Source: Streptosporangium becharense (GTDB taxonomy: Bacteria; Actinomycetota; Actinomycetes; Streptosporangiales; Streptosporangiaceae). Taken from it: a stretch of DNA of 64,000 bases. A model generated the notes under the pieces. The model worked only from the letters and a program-made list of their open reading frames with translations, was not told the DNA's origin and did not search any database. The stretch covers positions 4,588,001 to 4,652,000 of the forward strand of contig NZ_JACHMP010000001.1 of the NCBI RefSeq assembly GCF_014204985.1. Direction: 5' to 3'. Made by a program: the position numbers and the translations under genes. This document shows positions 8,530-15,849 of the stretch, one piece after another. Position 1 is the first letter of the stretch; every line of letters begins with the position of its first letter.

Positions 8530-9444
8530 ATGCTTCAGCGCGACTACACAACGTCGCAGCTCGACGTCCTCGAGGCAGAGGCCGTTCACATCATGCGCGA
8601 GGTCGCGGCGGAGTTCGAGCGCCCCTGTCTGCTCTTCTCCGGTGGCAAAGATTCCATCGTCATGCTCCGCATCGCGGAGAAGGCGTTCTGGCCCGCGCCG
8701 ATCCCCTTCCCTCTGATGCACGTCGACACCGGCCACAACTTCCCCGAGGTCATCGAGTTCCGCGACCGCCGCGCCGCCGAACTGGGCGCCCGCCTCGTCG
8801 TCGCCAGTGTCCAGGACTCCATCGACGCCGGCCGCGTCGTCGAGGAGACCGGCCGCCGGGCCTCGCGCAACCGCCTGCAGACCACCACGCTCCTCGACGC
8901 GATCGAGGAGAACGAGTACGACGCCGTGTTCGGCGGCGCCCGCCGCGACGAGGAGAAGGCCCGTGCCAAGGAGCGCGTCTTCTCCTTCCGCGACGACTTC
9001 GGCCAGTGGGACCCGAAGAACCAGCGTCCCGAGCTGTGGAACCTGTACAACGCCAAGATCCGCAAGGGCGAGCACATCAGGGTCTTCCCGCTGTCCAACT
9101 GGACCGAGCTCGACATCTGGGACTACATCCGCCGCGAGGGCATCGAGATCCCCTCGATCTACTACGCGCACACCCGCAAGGTGTTCGAGCGTGACGGCAT
9201 GCTGCTGGCCGACAGCGAGTTCGTCGCCCGCGACGAGGACGAGCCGCTCACGGAGCTGACGGTGCGCTATCGCACGGTCGGCGACGTGACCTGCACCGGC
9301 GCCGTCCAGTCGACCGCCGCGACGATCGAGGAGATCATCGAGGAGATCGCCGCGACCCGCGTCACCGAGCGCGGCGCCACCCGCGCCGACGACCGGGCCT
9401 CCGAGGCGGCCATGGAAGACCGCAAGCGGGAGGGCTACTTCTGA
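8530..9444 (+). CDS. cysD: Sulfate adenylyltransferase small subunit
   Basis: ATP sulfurylase catalytic subunit, which with CysN forms adenosine 5'-phosphosulfate from ATP and sulfate. The 304-aa protein has the PP-loop LLFSGGKDSIVML near residues 36-48, HVDTGHNFPEVIEFRD, and the C-terminal FEAAMEDRKREGYF-like end (here SEAAMEDRKREGYF) typical of CysD. ATG 8530 follows TAGGAGAG. It is separated from cysN by 109 bp holding a hairpin. Its place inside a polysaccharide locus with sulfotransferases suggests a dedicated supply for sulfation; a role in cysteine synthesis is also possible. Confidence 0.96.
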   Translation: MLQRDYTTSQLDVLEAEAVHIMREVAAEFERPCLLFSGGKDSIVMLRIAEKAFWPAPIPFPLMHVDTGHNFPEVIEFRDRRAAELGARLVVASVQDSIDAGRVVEETGRRASRNRLQTTTLLDAIEENEYDAVFGGARRDEEKARAKERVFSFRDDFGQWDPKNQRPELWNLYNAKIRKGEHIRVFPLSNWTELDIWDYIRREGIEIPSIYYAHTRKVFERDGMLLADSEFVARDEDEPLTELTVRYRTVGDVTCTGAVQSTAATIEEIIEEIAATRVTERGATRADDRASEAAMEDRKREGYF

Positions 9445-9465
9445 TGCCCGCCTCCCCGACCGGTT

Positions 9466-9487
9466 CCCGGCGCCACCCGGCGCCGGG
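9466..9487 (+). terminator. Hairpin between cysD and cysN
   Basis: CCCGGCGCC (9466-9474) pairs perfectly with GGCGCCGGG (9479-9487) over a four-base loop, followed by CGTTTCC. Placed inside an operon, it is more likely an attenuator or a point of differential mRNA stability than an operon end. Confidence 0.5.
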
Positions 9488-9553
9488 CGTTTCCCGACCC
9501 CGCCCGGCGCGGCCCCGCAGCGAGAGCCGTACGATCTCTGGAGAGCAGCTCTG

Positions 9554-10816
9554 ATGGACATCCTTCGTTTCGCCACGGCGGGAAGCGTCGACGACGGGAA
9601 GTCGACCCTCATCGGGCGGCTGCTCTTCGACTCCAAGGCGATCTTCGAAGACCAGCTGGAGGCCGTCGAGCGCACCTCCCGCGACCGCGGCACCGAGTAC
9701 ACCGACCTGTCGCTGCTCACCGACGGCCTGCGGGCCGAGCGGGAGCAGGGCATCACGATCGACGTGGCCTACCGCTACTTCGCCACGCCCAGGCGGAAGT
9801 TCATCATCGCCGACACTCCCGGGCACATCCAGTACACCCGCAACATGGTCACCGGCGCCTCCACCGCCGACCTGGCGATCGTGCTGATCGACGCCCGCAA
9901 GGGCGTGCTGGAGCAGTCGCGGCGGCACGCGTTCCTGACCACGCTGCTGCGGGTGCCGCACCTGGTGCTGGCCGTCAACAAGATGGACCTGGTCGACTAC
10001 TCCCAGGAGCGGTTCGAGGAGATCCGCGAGGAGTTCACCGCCTTCGCCTCCAAGCTGAACGCACCCGACCTGACGTTCATCCCGATCTCGGCGCTGCACG
10101 GCGACAACGTGGTGTCGCGCTCGGAGAACATGCCCTGGTACAACGGCTCCTCCCTCCTGCACCACCTGGAGAACGTGCACATCGCCTCCGACCGCAACCT
10201 GGTCGACGTGCGCTTCCCCGTGCAGTACGTCATCCGTCCGCAGCGGGCCACGGATCCGGCCTTCCACGACTACCGCGGTTACGCCGGTCAGGTCGCCGGC
10301 GGCGTGCTGAAGCCGGGTGACGAGGTCGTGCACCTGCCCTCGGGCCTGGCCACGCGCATCGCCTCGATCGACACCTTCGACGGGCCGGTCGCCGAGGCGT
10401 TCCCGCCCATGTCGGTGACCCTCCGGCTGGAGGACGACATCGACATCTCGCGCGGCGACATGATCTGCCGTCCCAACAACCAGCCGCACGTCGCCCAGGA
10501 GCTGGACGCGATGGTCTGCTGGATGACCGACGCGAGCAAGCTCGCCCCGCGGACCAAGCTGGCCATCAAGCACACCACCCGCACCGCCCGCGCTCTGGTC
10601 AGGGATCTGCACTACCGGCTGGATATCAACACCCTCCACCGGGACGAGACGGCCCAGTCGCTCGGCCTCAACGAGATCGGACGCGTCTCGCTCCGCGTCA
10701 CCCAGCCGCTGTTCGTCGACGACTACGCCCGCAACCGCCTCACCGGCGGCTTCATCCTCGTCGACGAGGCCACCAACAACACCGTCGGCGCCGGCATGGT
10801 CGTCGAGGCCAGGTAG
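9554..10816 (+). CDS. cysN: Sulfate adenylyltransferase large (GTPase) subunit
   Basis: EF-Tu-like GTPase that drives APS formation with CysD. GTP motifs are AGSVDDGKSTLIGRLLFD (G1, residues 9-26), the EQGITIDVAYRYF switch region, DTPGHIQYTRNM (G3) and NKMDLVDY (G4). The 420-aa length covers the GTPase and beta-barrel domains only. There is no C-terminal APS kinase fusion as in mycobacterial CysNC; a separate cysC lies at 22267-23505. GGAGAG nine bases upstream supports ATG 9554. A strong hairpin follows the gene. Confidence 0.96.
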   Translation: MDILRFATAGSVDDGKSTLIGRLLFDSKAIFEDQLEAVERTSRDRGTEYTDLSLLTDGLRAEREQGITIDVAYRYFATPRRKFIIADTPGHIQYTRNMVTGASTADLAIVLIDARKGVLEQSRRHAFLTTLLRVPHLVLAVNKMDLVDYSQERFEEIREEFTAFASKLNAPDLTFIPISALHGDNVVSRSENMPWYNGSSLLHHLENVHIASDRNLVDVRFPVQYVIRPQRATDPAFHDYRGYAGQVAGGVLKPGDEVVHLPSGLATRIASIDTFDGPVAEAFPPMSVTLRLEDDIDISRGDMICRPNNQPHVAQELDAMVCWMTDASKLAPRTKLAIKHTTRTARALVRDLHYRLDINTLHRDETAQSLGLNEIGRVSLRVTQPLFVDDYARNRLTGGFILVDEATNNTVGAGMVVEAR

Positions 10817-10860
10817 TCCGCCCTCCACCGGGGCCCCGGGCCTCGGGTCTCCCGTCCTTC

Positions 10861-10905
10861 GGCCACCCACCGCGTCCCCGCTCTCCGCGGGCGCGGCGGG
10901 TGGCC
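10861..10905 (+). terminator. Terminator after cysN
   Basis: GGCCACCC (10861-10868) pairs with GGGTGGCC (10898-10905). The pairing extends inward through ACCGCG/CGCGG, making a long GC stem 45 bp after the cysN stop. Confidence 0.65.
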
Positions 10906-11010
10906 GTTCGCGTGTCACACCTGACCGCCCGTCCGCTCCGCCGCTTCCGTTCCTGCCGCTTCCGTTTCTGTCGTTCCTGTTCTTCCGGGGTCCGGTTGCC
11001 CGGTCTGTCG

Positions 11011-11096
11011 TGCCCGGTCGGCTGTGCCCGGTCCCGCGTGTCCGTTTTCGCCGTGCCCGGTCGGCCGTGTCCGGTCCCGCGTGTCCGTTTTCGCCG
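11011..11096. repeat. Tandem 43-bp repeat, two copies
   Basis: Units at 11011-11053 and 11054-11096 differ at two bases and contain GCGTGTCCGTTTTCGCC. A partial third copy follows. They lie in the 675-bp spacer after cysN, which otherwise holds only a terminator, a promoter and a doubtful small frame. Confidence 0.85.
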
Positions 11097-11162
11097 TGCT
11101 CGTTCCGCCGGGGGCCGGTAGCCCGTTTCGTCGCGTCGCTCGGTAGATCCTTTGTCCGTTCA

Positions 11163-11191
11163 CTGACCGCTTGATTACTCTCCGCGATAAT
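11163..11191 (+). promoter_or_regulatory. Sigma-70-type promoter for the sulfotransferase operon
   Basis: CTGACC (11163-11168) and GATAAT (11186-11191) are separated by 17 bp, each one base from the -35/-10 consensus. They sit in a locally AT-richer patch. Transcription would start near 11198 and give a long leader before the sulfotransferase at 11492. Confidence 0.6.
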
Positions 11192-11204
11192 CTCGGTACA
11201 TCTC

Positions 11205-11495
11205 GTGTCCGACGGGCAAGGGGCCGCGCCTTCGGCATCCTCCCCCGGCCCGAAACCGGGATTCCGAGTCCCGTATCCCGGCCGAACCCACCGGTTCACG
11301 GTTCACCGGCCGGGTGACCCCCGAAGCCTCCCCGCGGACGCGGCACGCTCTGCCGCGTCACACACAGAAAGCAGATCCAGCATGCTCCGCTTGGCTGTCG
11401 CGGAACACCCCGCCCTCTCCGGGCCGGACCGGCGTGACACGGAAGGCGTCCTCCCCCGGCCGAAGGACGGGGCGTCGGCCCCGGATGTCCGGTGA
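11205..11495 (+). CDS. Doubtful small ORF coupled to the sulfotransferase
   Basis: A 96-codon frame opens at GTG 11205, just downstream of the predicted start of transcription. It ends in a GTGA overlap with the sulfotransferase start, an arrangement typical of translational coupling. Against it, codon third positions are not strongly GC-biased, the sequence is Pro/Ser/Arg-rich without recognisable domains, and no ribosome binding site precedes it. It may be a leader peptide, or the region may simply be a long untranslated leader. Confidence 0.25.
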   Translation: MSDGQGAAPSASSPGPKPGFRVPYPGRTHRFTVHRPGDPRSLPADAARSAASHTESRSSMLRLAVAEHPALSGPDRRDTEGVLPRPKDGASAPDVR

Positions 11496-12451
11496 CCGAT
11501 AGTCCGTCCCCTGCCCGCGTGGTCTTCCTGGGCGGTCTGGGCCGCAGCGGGACCACGCTGCTGGAGCGTCTGCTCGGCGAGGTCCCCGGTGTCGCGCCGC
11601 TCGGTGAGGTCGTCCACCTCTGGTCCAGGAGTGTGCTGGCGAACGAATCCTGCGGGTGCGGCGAGCGCTTCGGAACGTGCCCCTTCTGGGACAAGGTCGG
11701 CGCCCGGGCCTTCGGAGGCTGGTCCGGCGAGATCGCTCATCGGATGCTCGCCCTCCGATCCCGCGTCGACCGCACCCGGCACATCCCGGTGCTGGCGCGG
11801 CTCCTGGCGGAGGAGCAGGCGGGCACCGGCCGCTGGCCCGCCCCCGGCACCGCCGAGCTGAGTGAGTACGTCGGGGTGTACCGCCGCCTGTACGACGCGG
11901 CCGGCGAGGTCGCCGACTGCTCGGTGGTGGTCGACTCCAGCAAACACGCCTCGCTGGCCTTCTGCCTCGCGGCGGCCGGTGCCGACGTCCACGTGATCCA
12001 TGTGGTCCGCGACTCCCGCGCCGTCGCCCACTCCTGGCACCGGCACGTCCCCCGCCCCGAGGACGGGCGTGCGATGACCCGCTGGTCACCGGCCCGCACC
12101 TCGCTCCACTGGGTGGTGGAGAACCTCGGCCTGGAACTCCTGGCCCGCAGGGGAGTCCCGGTCACCCGGGTCCGTTACGAGGACCTGCTCGACACCCCCG
12201 CCGACACCCTCAGGCGTCTCGTCGCGGGAATCGGCCTCCGCCCCCGCCTCGACTTCCTGTCCGGACGCGTCGCACGGCTCTCGACGGCGCACACCGCGTC
12301 GGGCAATCCCCTGCGTTTCGCGCTCGGCCCCACCGAGCTGGCCGGGGACGACGGCTGGCGCACCGCTCTCTCGCCCCGCAGGCGGCGACTGGTCACCGCA
12401 CTGACCTGGCCGCTCATGATCAAATATGGTTACCGAAGGAGGCTCGCGTGA
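11492..12451 (+). CDS. PAPS-dependent sulfotransferase family protein (1)
   Basis: Predicted to move a sulfuryl group from PAPS to a sugar or lipid acceptor. The N-terminal 5'-phosphosulfate loop is FLGGLGRSGTTLLERLL (about residues 11-27) and the 3'-phosphate motif VIHVVRDSRAVAHSWHRH is near 160-180. The 319-aa length fits the Sulfotransfer_3 group. Four Cys cluster in ESCGCGERFGTCPFW. No signal peptide or membrane segment is seen, so it is cytoplasmic. GTG 11492 lacks a clear Shine-Dalgarno site. Its stop overlaps the next start (GTGA). The acceptor is unknown; the glycosyltransferase neighbours suggest the polysaccharide repeat unit. Confidence 0.85.
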   Translation: MTDSPSPARVVFLGGLGRSGTTLLERLLGEVPGVAPLGEVVHLWSRSVLANESCGCGERFGTCPFWDKVGARAFGGWSGEIAHRMLALRSRVDRTRHIPVLARLLAEEQAGTGRWPAPGTAELSEYVGVYRRLYDAAGEVADCSVVVDSSKHASLAFCLAAAGADVHVIHVVRDSRAVAHSWHRHVPRPEDGRAMTRWSPARTSLHWVVENLGLELLARRGVPVTRVRYEDLLDTPADTLRRLVAGIGLRPRLDFLSGRVARLSTAHTASGNPLRFALGPTELAGDDGWRTALSPRRRRLVTALTWPLMIKYGYRRRLA

Positions 12452-13506
12452 GCGCATCCGTGAGCATGACGACGTCCCCGGCCGCGCAGCCGTCCACGGA
12501 ACCGGCAGGTGCGCGGTCGTCGATGAAGCCGGTGCCGTCGGTGAAAGTGACGGTGCCCCTGAGCGCCGACGCGTCCGTGGGCGTGGTCGTGCCCACCCGG
12601 GGGCAGCGTCCCGACCGGTTGCGCGCCGCCACGCTCGCCGTGCTCGGTCAGGACCACCCGGGCCTGATCGAGGTGGTCGTGGTCGTCGACGGCGGTGACC
12701 CGGTGCCGGTCGCCGGCCTGCTCGCCGACCTGATCGCCTCCCCGTACCCCGTCCCGGGGACCGGCCCGGTCCTCCCGCGCGGTGTACGGGTCACGACCAA
12801 CCGGCTCACCCCCGGGCTGCCCGGGGCCCGCAACACCGGCATCGCCGCGCTCGGCACCGATCTGGTCGCCTTCTGCGACGACGACGACCAGTGGCTGCCC
12901 GGCAAGGTCCGTGCTCAGGTGGCCGCACTGGCGGCCGAGCCGGACGCGCGGTTCTCCAGCTGTTCCATCGAGGTCCAGCACGGCTCGCGCCGCACTCCTC
13001 GTCTGGCCGGCACCTGCCACGTCACCCGAGAGCATCTGGTGCGTTCACGCATGGTCATGGTGCACTCCTCGACGTTCCTGTTCCGCCGCGGCGGCCTCTG
13101 GGTGGACGAGAGTGCCCCGCACGGCCAGAACGAAGACTGGGATCTGGCCCTGCGCGCCGCCGCTCATCGTCCGATCGTGCACGTCGACCGTCCGCTGGTA
13201 CGTGTGCGTTGGGGCGGCTCGTCGTACGCGACCCGCTGGGCCGATCGCATCGCCGGGCTGGAGTGGATGCTCGCCCGGCACCCTGATCTGGCCGTGGATC
13301 CGCGCGGCGCGGCGCGGGTCTACGGCCAGCTCGCCTTCCATCACGCCGCCCTCGGCCGGCGGCGGGAGGCGGGCCGCTGGGCCTGGCGGGCGTTCTCCAC
13401 CCGGCGATGCGAGCCCAGGGCGCCGCTCGCCCTCGCGGTGGCGGCGGGCCTGATCAGCCCGGAGACCCTGCTCGGCGTACTCCAGCACCGGGGGCACGGT
13501 ATCTGA
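12448..13506 (+). CDS. Family 2 glycosyltransferase
   Basis: GT-A fold glycosyltransferase of 352 aa, expected to add a sugar to the lipid-linked repeat unit in the cytoplasm. The core starts at VGVVVPTRGQRPDRL (about residue 45). The nucleotide-sugar DxD region is AFCDDDDQWLPGK, and the catalytic-base segment HGQNEDWDLALRAA is intact. About 40 residues of Ser/Ala/Pro-rich sequence precede the domain. Start and stop overlap both neighbours (GTGA, then TGATG), so it is translated with the sulfotransferase and the WecG-type enzyme. Donor and linkage are unknown. Confidence 0.87.
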   Translation: MSASVSMTTSPAAQPSTEPAGARSSMKPVPSVKVTVPLSADASVGVVVPTRGQRPDRLRAATLAVLGQDHPGLIEVVVVVDGGDPVPVAGLLADLIASPYPVPGTGPVLPRGVRVTTNRLTPGLPGARNTGIAALGTDLVAFCDDDDQWLPGKVRAQVAALAAEPDARFSSCSIEVQHGSRRTPRLAGTCHVTREHLVRSRMVMVHSSTFLFRRGGLWVDESAPHGQNEDWDLALRAAAHRPIVHVDRPLVRVRWGGSSYATRWADRIAGLEWMLARHPDLAVDPRGAARVYGQLAFHHAALGRRREAGRWAWRAFSTRRCEPRAPLALAVAAGLISPETLLGVLQHRGHGI

Positions 13507-14747
13507 TGTCTCCCACCACCGATCGCCGGCCCGCCGCCGAGTACCGATCCGCCACCGGCCGCCGGCCCGCCGTCGAGTACCGATCCGCCACCGATCGCAG
13601 GCCCGCCGTCGAGTACCGATCCGTCATCGATCGCAGGCCCGCCGTCGAGTACCGGTTCGTGAACGAGCACCGGCTTGTGATCGAATATCGGCCCGGAGCC
13701 GAGCATCGGTCCGGCGCCGAGCATCGGCCCGTGACCGGTCGTGTGTCCACAGCTCATGTGTCCACAGCTCGTGTGCCCACAGCCGACTGGAAATCCGCGG
13801 CGAACTGGAGGTCCGCGGCGGACCTGCGGCCCGGCACGGGCCGCGCGGCCGTGGCCGACCGAAAGCCCGGCACCGTGCACGGGTCCGCGGACGCCCGTCA
13901 CGGAACGGCGTCCCCGCCCGCAGTTCCCCGGCAGCGGGTCCGGCCCGCCCGGCGCGGCCGGCCCGACAAGGCCACTCGCAGGCGGTTGCGCAGGCGCGTG
14001 CAGGTCGCGGGCGTCGCGATCGACCCGATGACCGAGAGCGAAGCCGTCGATCATGTGGTTGCCGCGTTGAAACGCGGCGAGGGCGGGCATCTCGTCACCC
14101 CGAACGTCGACATCTGCCGGACCGCCGCCCGCGACCCGCGGGCCCGTGGGCTCGTCGAGGGTGCCGACCTCGTGGTGGCCGACGGCATGCCGCTGGTGTG
14201 GGCGGCGCGGTTGCTGGGCACGCCGTTGCCCGGCAGGGTCACCGGGGCTGACCTGATCTGGTCCCTGTCGGAGGCCGCGGCCTTCTACCGTTACCCCGTC
14301 TATCTGCTGGGCGGGCCGCCGGGCGTGGCCGCACAGGCCGCCTGCGAGCTGGTCCTGCGCCATCCGAACCTCGTGATCGCCGGGGTCGACTCCCCACCTC
14401 ACGGGTTCGAGGACGTCCCCGAGAGCTATGCCCGGGTCCGTGACGCGGTGATCGCGGCGGCCCCCCGGGTGGTCTTCGTCGGGCTCGGTTTCCCCAAGCA
14501 GGAACTGCTCATCGCCTCACTTCGCGAGGCCCTGCCCGGCACCTGGTTCGTCGGCTGCGGCTCGGCGATCGCCTTCGCCGCCGGTGCCGTGCACCGTGCG
14601 CCGGTGTGGATGCGCCGCGCCGGACTGGAGTGGCTCTTCCGGCTGTTCGGGGAGCCCGGCAGGCTCGCCCGCCGCTACCTGGTCGACGATCTGCCGTACG
14701 CCGTCCGGCTGCTGACCGTCTCGTTGGTGCGCGGGCTGTTCTCCTGA
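13506..14747 (+). CDS. WecG/TagA/CpsF-family glycosyltransferase with repetitive N-terminal extension
   Basis: GT26 enzyme that usually adds the second sugar (often ManNAc or its uronic acid) to an undecaprenyl-linked GlcNAc. The catalytic domain spans residues ~160-400 with HLVTPNVDI, DLVVADGMPLVWAARLLG, GRVTGADL, PVYLLGG and FVGLGFPKQELLI. ATG 13506 overlaps the GT2 stop. This start adds about 155 residues absent from typical family members (usual length ~250 aa). They include five 12-residue repeats of the DRRPAVEYRSAT type plus two half repeats, then a Ser/Arg/Ala-rich linker. A later internal start cannot be excluded, but the coupled ATG favours the long form. Confidence 0.86.
   Translation: MSPTTDRRPAAEYRSATGRRPAVEYRSATDRRPAVEYRSVIDRRPAVEYRFVNEHRLVIEYRPGAEHRSGAEHRPVTGRVSTAHVSTARVPTADWKSAANWRSAADLRPGTGRAAVADRKPGTVHGSADARHGTASPPAVPRQRVRPARRGRPDKATRRRLRRRVQVAGVAIDPMTESEAVDHVVAALKRGEGGHLVTPNVDICRTAARDPRARGLVEGADLVVADGMPLVWAARLLGTPLPGRVTGADLIWSLSEAAAFYRYPVYLLGGPPGVAAQAACELVLRHPNLVIAGVDSPPHGFEDVPESYARVRDAVIAAAPRVVFVGLGFPKQELLIASLREALPGTWFVGCGSAIAFAAGAVHRAPVWMRRAGLEWLFRLFGEPGRLARRYLVDDLPYAVRLLTVSLVRGLFS
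13521..13736 (+). repeat. 36-bp in-frame tandem repeats in the WecG-type gene
   Basis: Five 36-bp units (13521-13556, 13557-13592, 13593-13628, 13629-13664, 13665-13700) and two 18-bp half units follow the start codon. They encode the 12-residue pattern D/G-R-R-P-A-V-E-Y-R-S-x-x. The reading frame is kept throughout and the units decay in identity toward the 3' side. Confidence 0.88.
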
Positions 14748-14819
14748 CGGGCGGCTCTTCTGACGGGTGGCTCTTCTGGTGCGCGGGCTGTTCTCCTGAC
14801 GGGCGGCTCTTCTGACGGG
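14725..14819. repeat. 43-bp direct repeat duplicating the 3' end of the WecG-type gene
   Basis: The exact 43-bp sequence at 14725-14767, which contains the last codons and the stop of the gene, recurs at 14777-14819 with a 52-bp period. The second copy therefore carries a duplicate gene end in the spacer. Confidence 0.9.
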
Positions 14820-14853
14820 CGGTGGGGTTCCCGAGGGCCCGCCGCCCGTCAGA
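14811..14853. terminator. Bidirectional terminator between convergent operons
   Basis: TCTGACGGGCGG (14811-14822) pairs perfectly with CCGCCCGTCAGA (14842-14853), a 12-bp stem with a 19-nt loop. It lies between the plus-strand WecG-type gene and the minus-strand sulfotransferase and could serve both. Confidence 0.7.
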
Positions 14854-14868
14854 GCTCCCCGGCTCTCG

Positions 14869-15849
14869 TCAGAGCTCCCCGGTTTCCGCGGCCCCGGCGG
14901 GGTTCGCAGGACCGGCCGGGCCCGCGTGACCGGGGGGAGGCGTGGCGGTCAGTTCCCTGACGCGGCGGGCGGCGTCAGGGCTCAGCCGGGTCGCGGCCGA
15001 GGCGAGGGCACGGCGTGAGTCCATCGGCCGGTACGCGGTACGCGACAGACCGCTCCAGGCGAAGCCGTTCCCCTCCCGGCCGGATCCCCGTGTCGTGGAG
15101 CACGCTCGCACGACGCGACTCTCGGCACGGGGAGACCATCTCAGGCCGGCCCACCCGTACAGACGCCGGAAGCTCGCCACGGGATCGGTGGCCAGGTCCT
15201 CGTAGCGGACCAGCAGGATCCCTGGATGCCGGGCGGCCAGTTCGGCGGCCGTCGTCCGCGCCACTCGCCACAGGACCGCGGTTGTGGCGATGTGGTCTCG
15301 TGAGTCCAGCAGCGGTCGTAACTCCTCCAGGTGGGGGTGGTCGCGGACCAGCAACGGCTGCCCGAGCAGCTCCCGGCAGCGGACCGTCCAGCCGAGCCGT
15401 CGCCAGCTGCCCACGAACGACACCGGATCACGCAGCATGATCACCACTCGGCAGCCCAGCCGTTCAGTGAACCACCCGGCGGAGAACAGGGCGAACGGGT
15501 CGTCCAGCAGCGCCCGCCGCCCGCCCAGCCGGCCCAGTGTGAACGCGGTGCCGTAGCGGACCATTCGCGCCAGGTCGTACGGCGAGCGGTTCCGCCGCAG
15601 CTCGGCCAGGAACCCGTAGCGCAGCGCGACGGTACGCCGGAAGGCGGGCAGCCAGTCTTCCTCGTTCTCCCGGCAGATGTACTGGAAGCGGTGGGTGACC
15701 GAGGCGTCGAGGACACCGGGGGAGCGGCCCGGCGGACGTTCGGGGTTGAGCGGCTCGTTGACGTAGACCAGCTCACCGCTCGCGGTGAACATCCTGCCCG
15801 CCCAGCTCGTCCCGCTGCGCGGCAGCCCGGTCACCAGGACGGGCGTCAC
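14869..15849 (-). CDS. Sulfotransferase family protein (2)
   Basis: Second predicted PAPS-dependent sulfotransferase, 326 aa. The PAPS loop VLVTGLPRSGTSWAGRMF lies at residues 4-21 and the 3'-phosphate motif is VVIMLRDPVSFVGSWRRLGW. The C-terminal ~30 residues are Ala/Pro/Gly-rich. GTG 15849 overlaps the flippase stop (GTGA), which fixes the start and shows translational coupling. The open frame extends much further upstream but there it only shadows the flippase. It is the last gene of the minus-strand operon that starts at wzz. The acceptor is not known. Confidence 0.85.
   Translation of the reverse strand: MTPVLVTGLPRSGTSWAGRMFTASGELVYVNEPLNPERPPGRSPGVLDASVTHRFQYICRENEEDWLPAFRRTVALRYGFLAELRRNRSPYDLARMVRYGTAFTLGRLGGRRALLDDPFALFSAGWFTERLGCRVVIMLRDPVSFVGSWRRLGWTVRCRELLGQPLLVRDHPHLEELRPLLDSRDHIATTAVLWRVARTTAAELAARHPGILLVRYEDLATDPVASFRRLYGWAGLRWSPRAESRVVRACSTTRGSGREGNGFAWSGLSRTAYRPMDSRRALASAATRLSPDAARRVRELTATPPPGHAGPAGPANPAGAAETGEL

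Noticed and set aside
9362..11299. 645-codon minus-strand open frame antisense to cysN
   Set aside because: No domain or ribosome site is seen; it is explained by the codon pattern of cysN.
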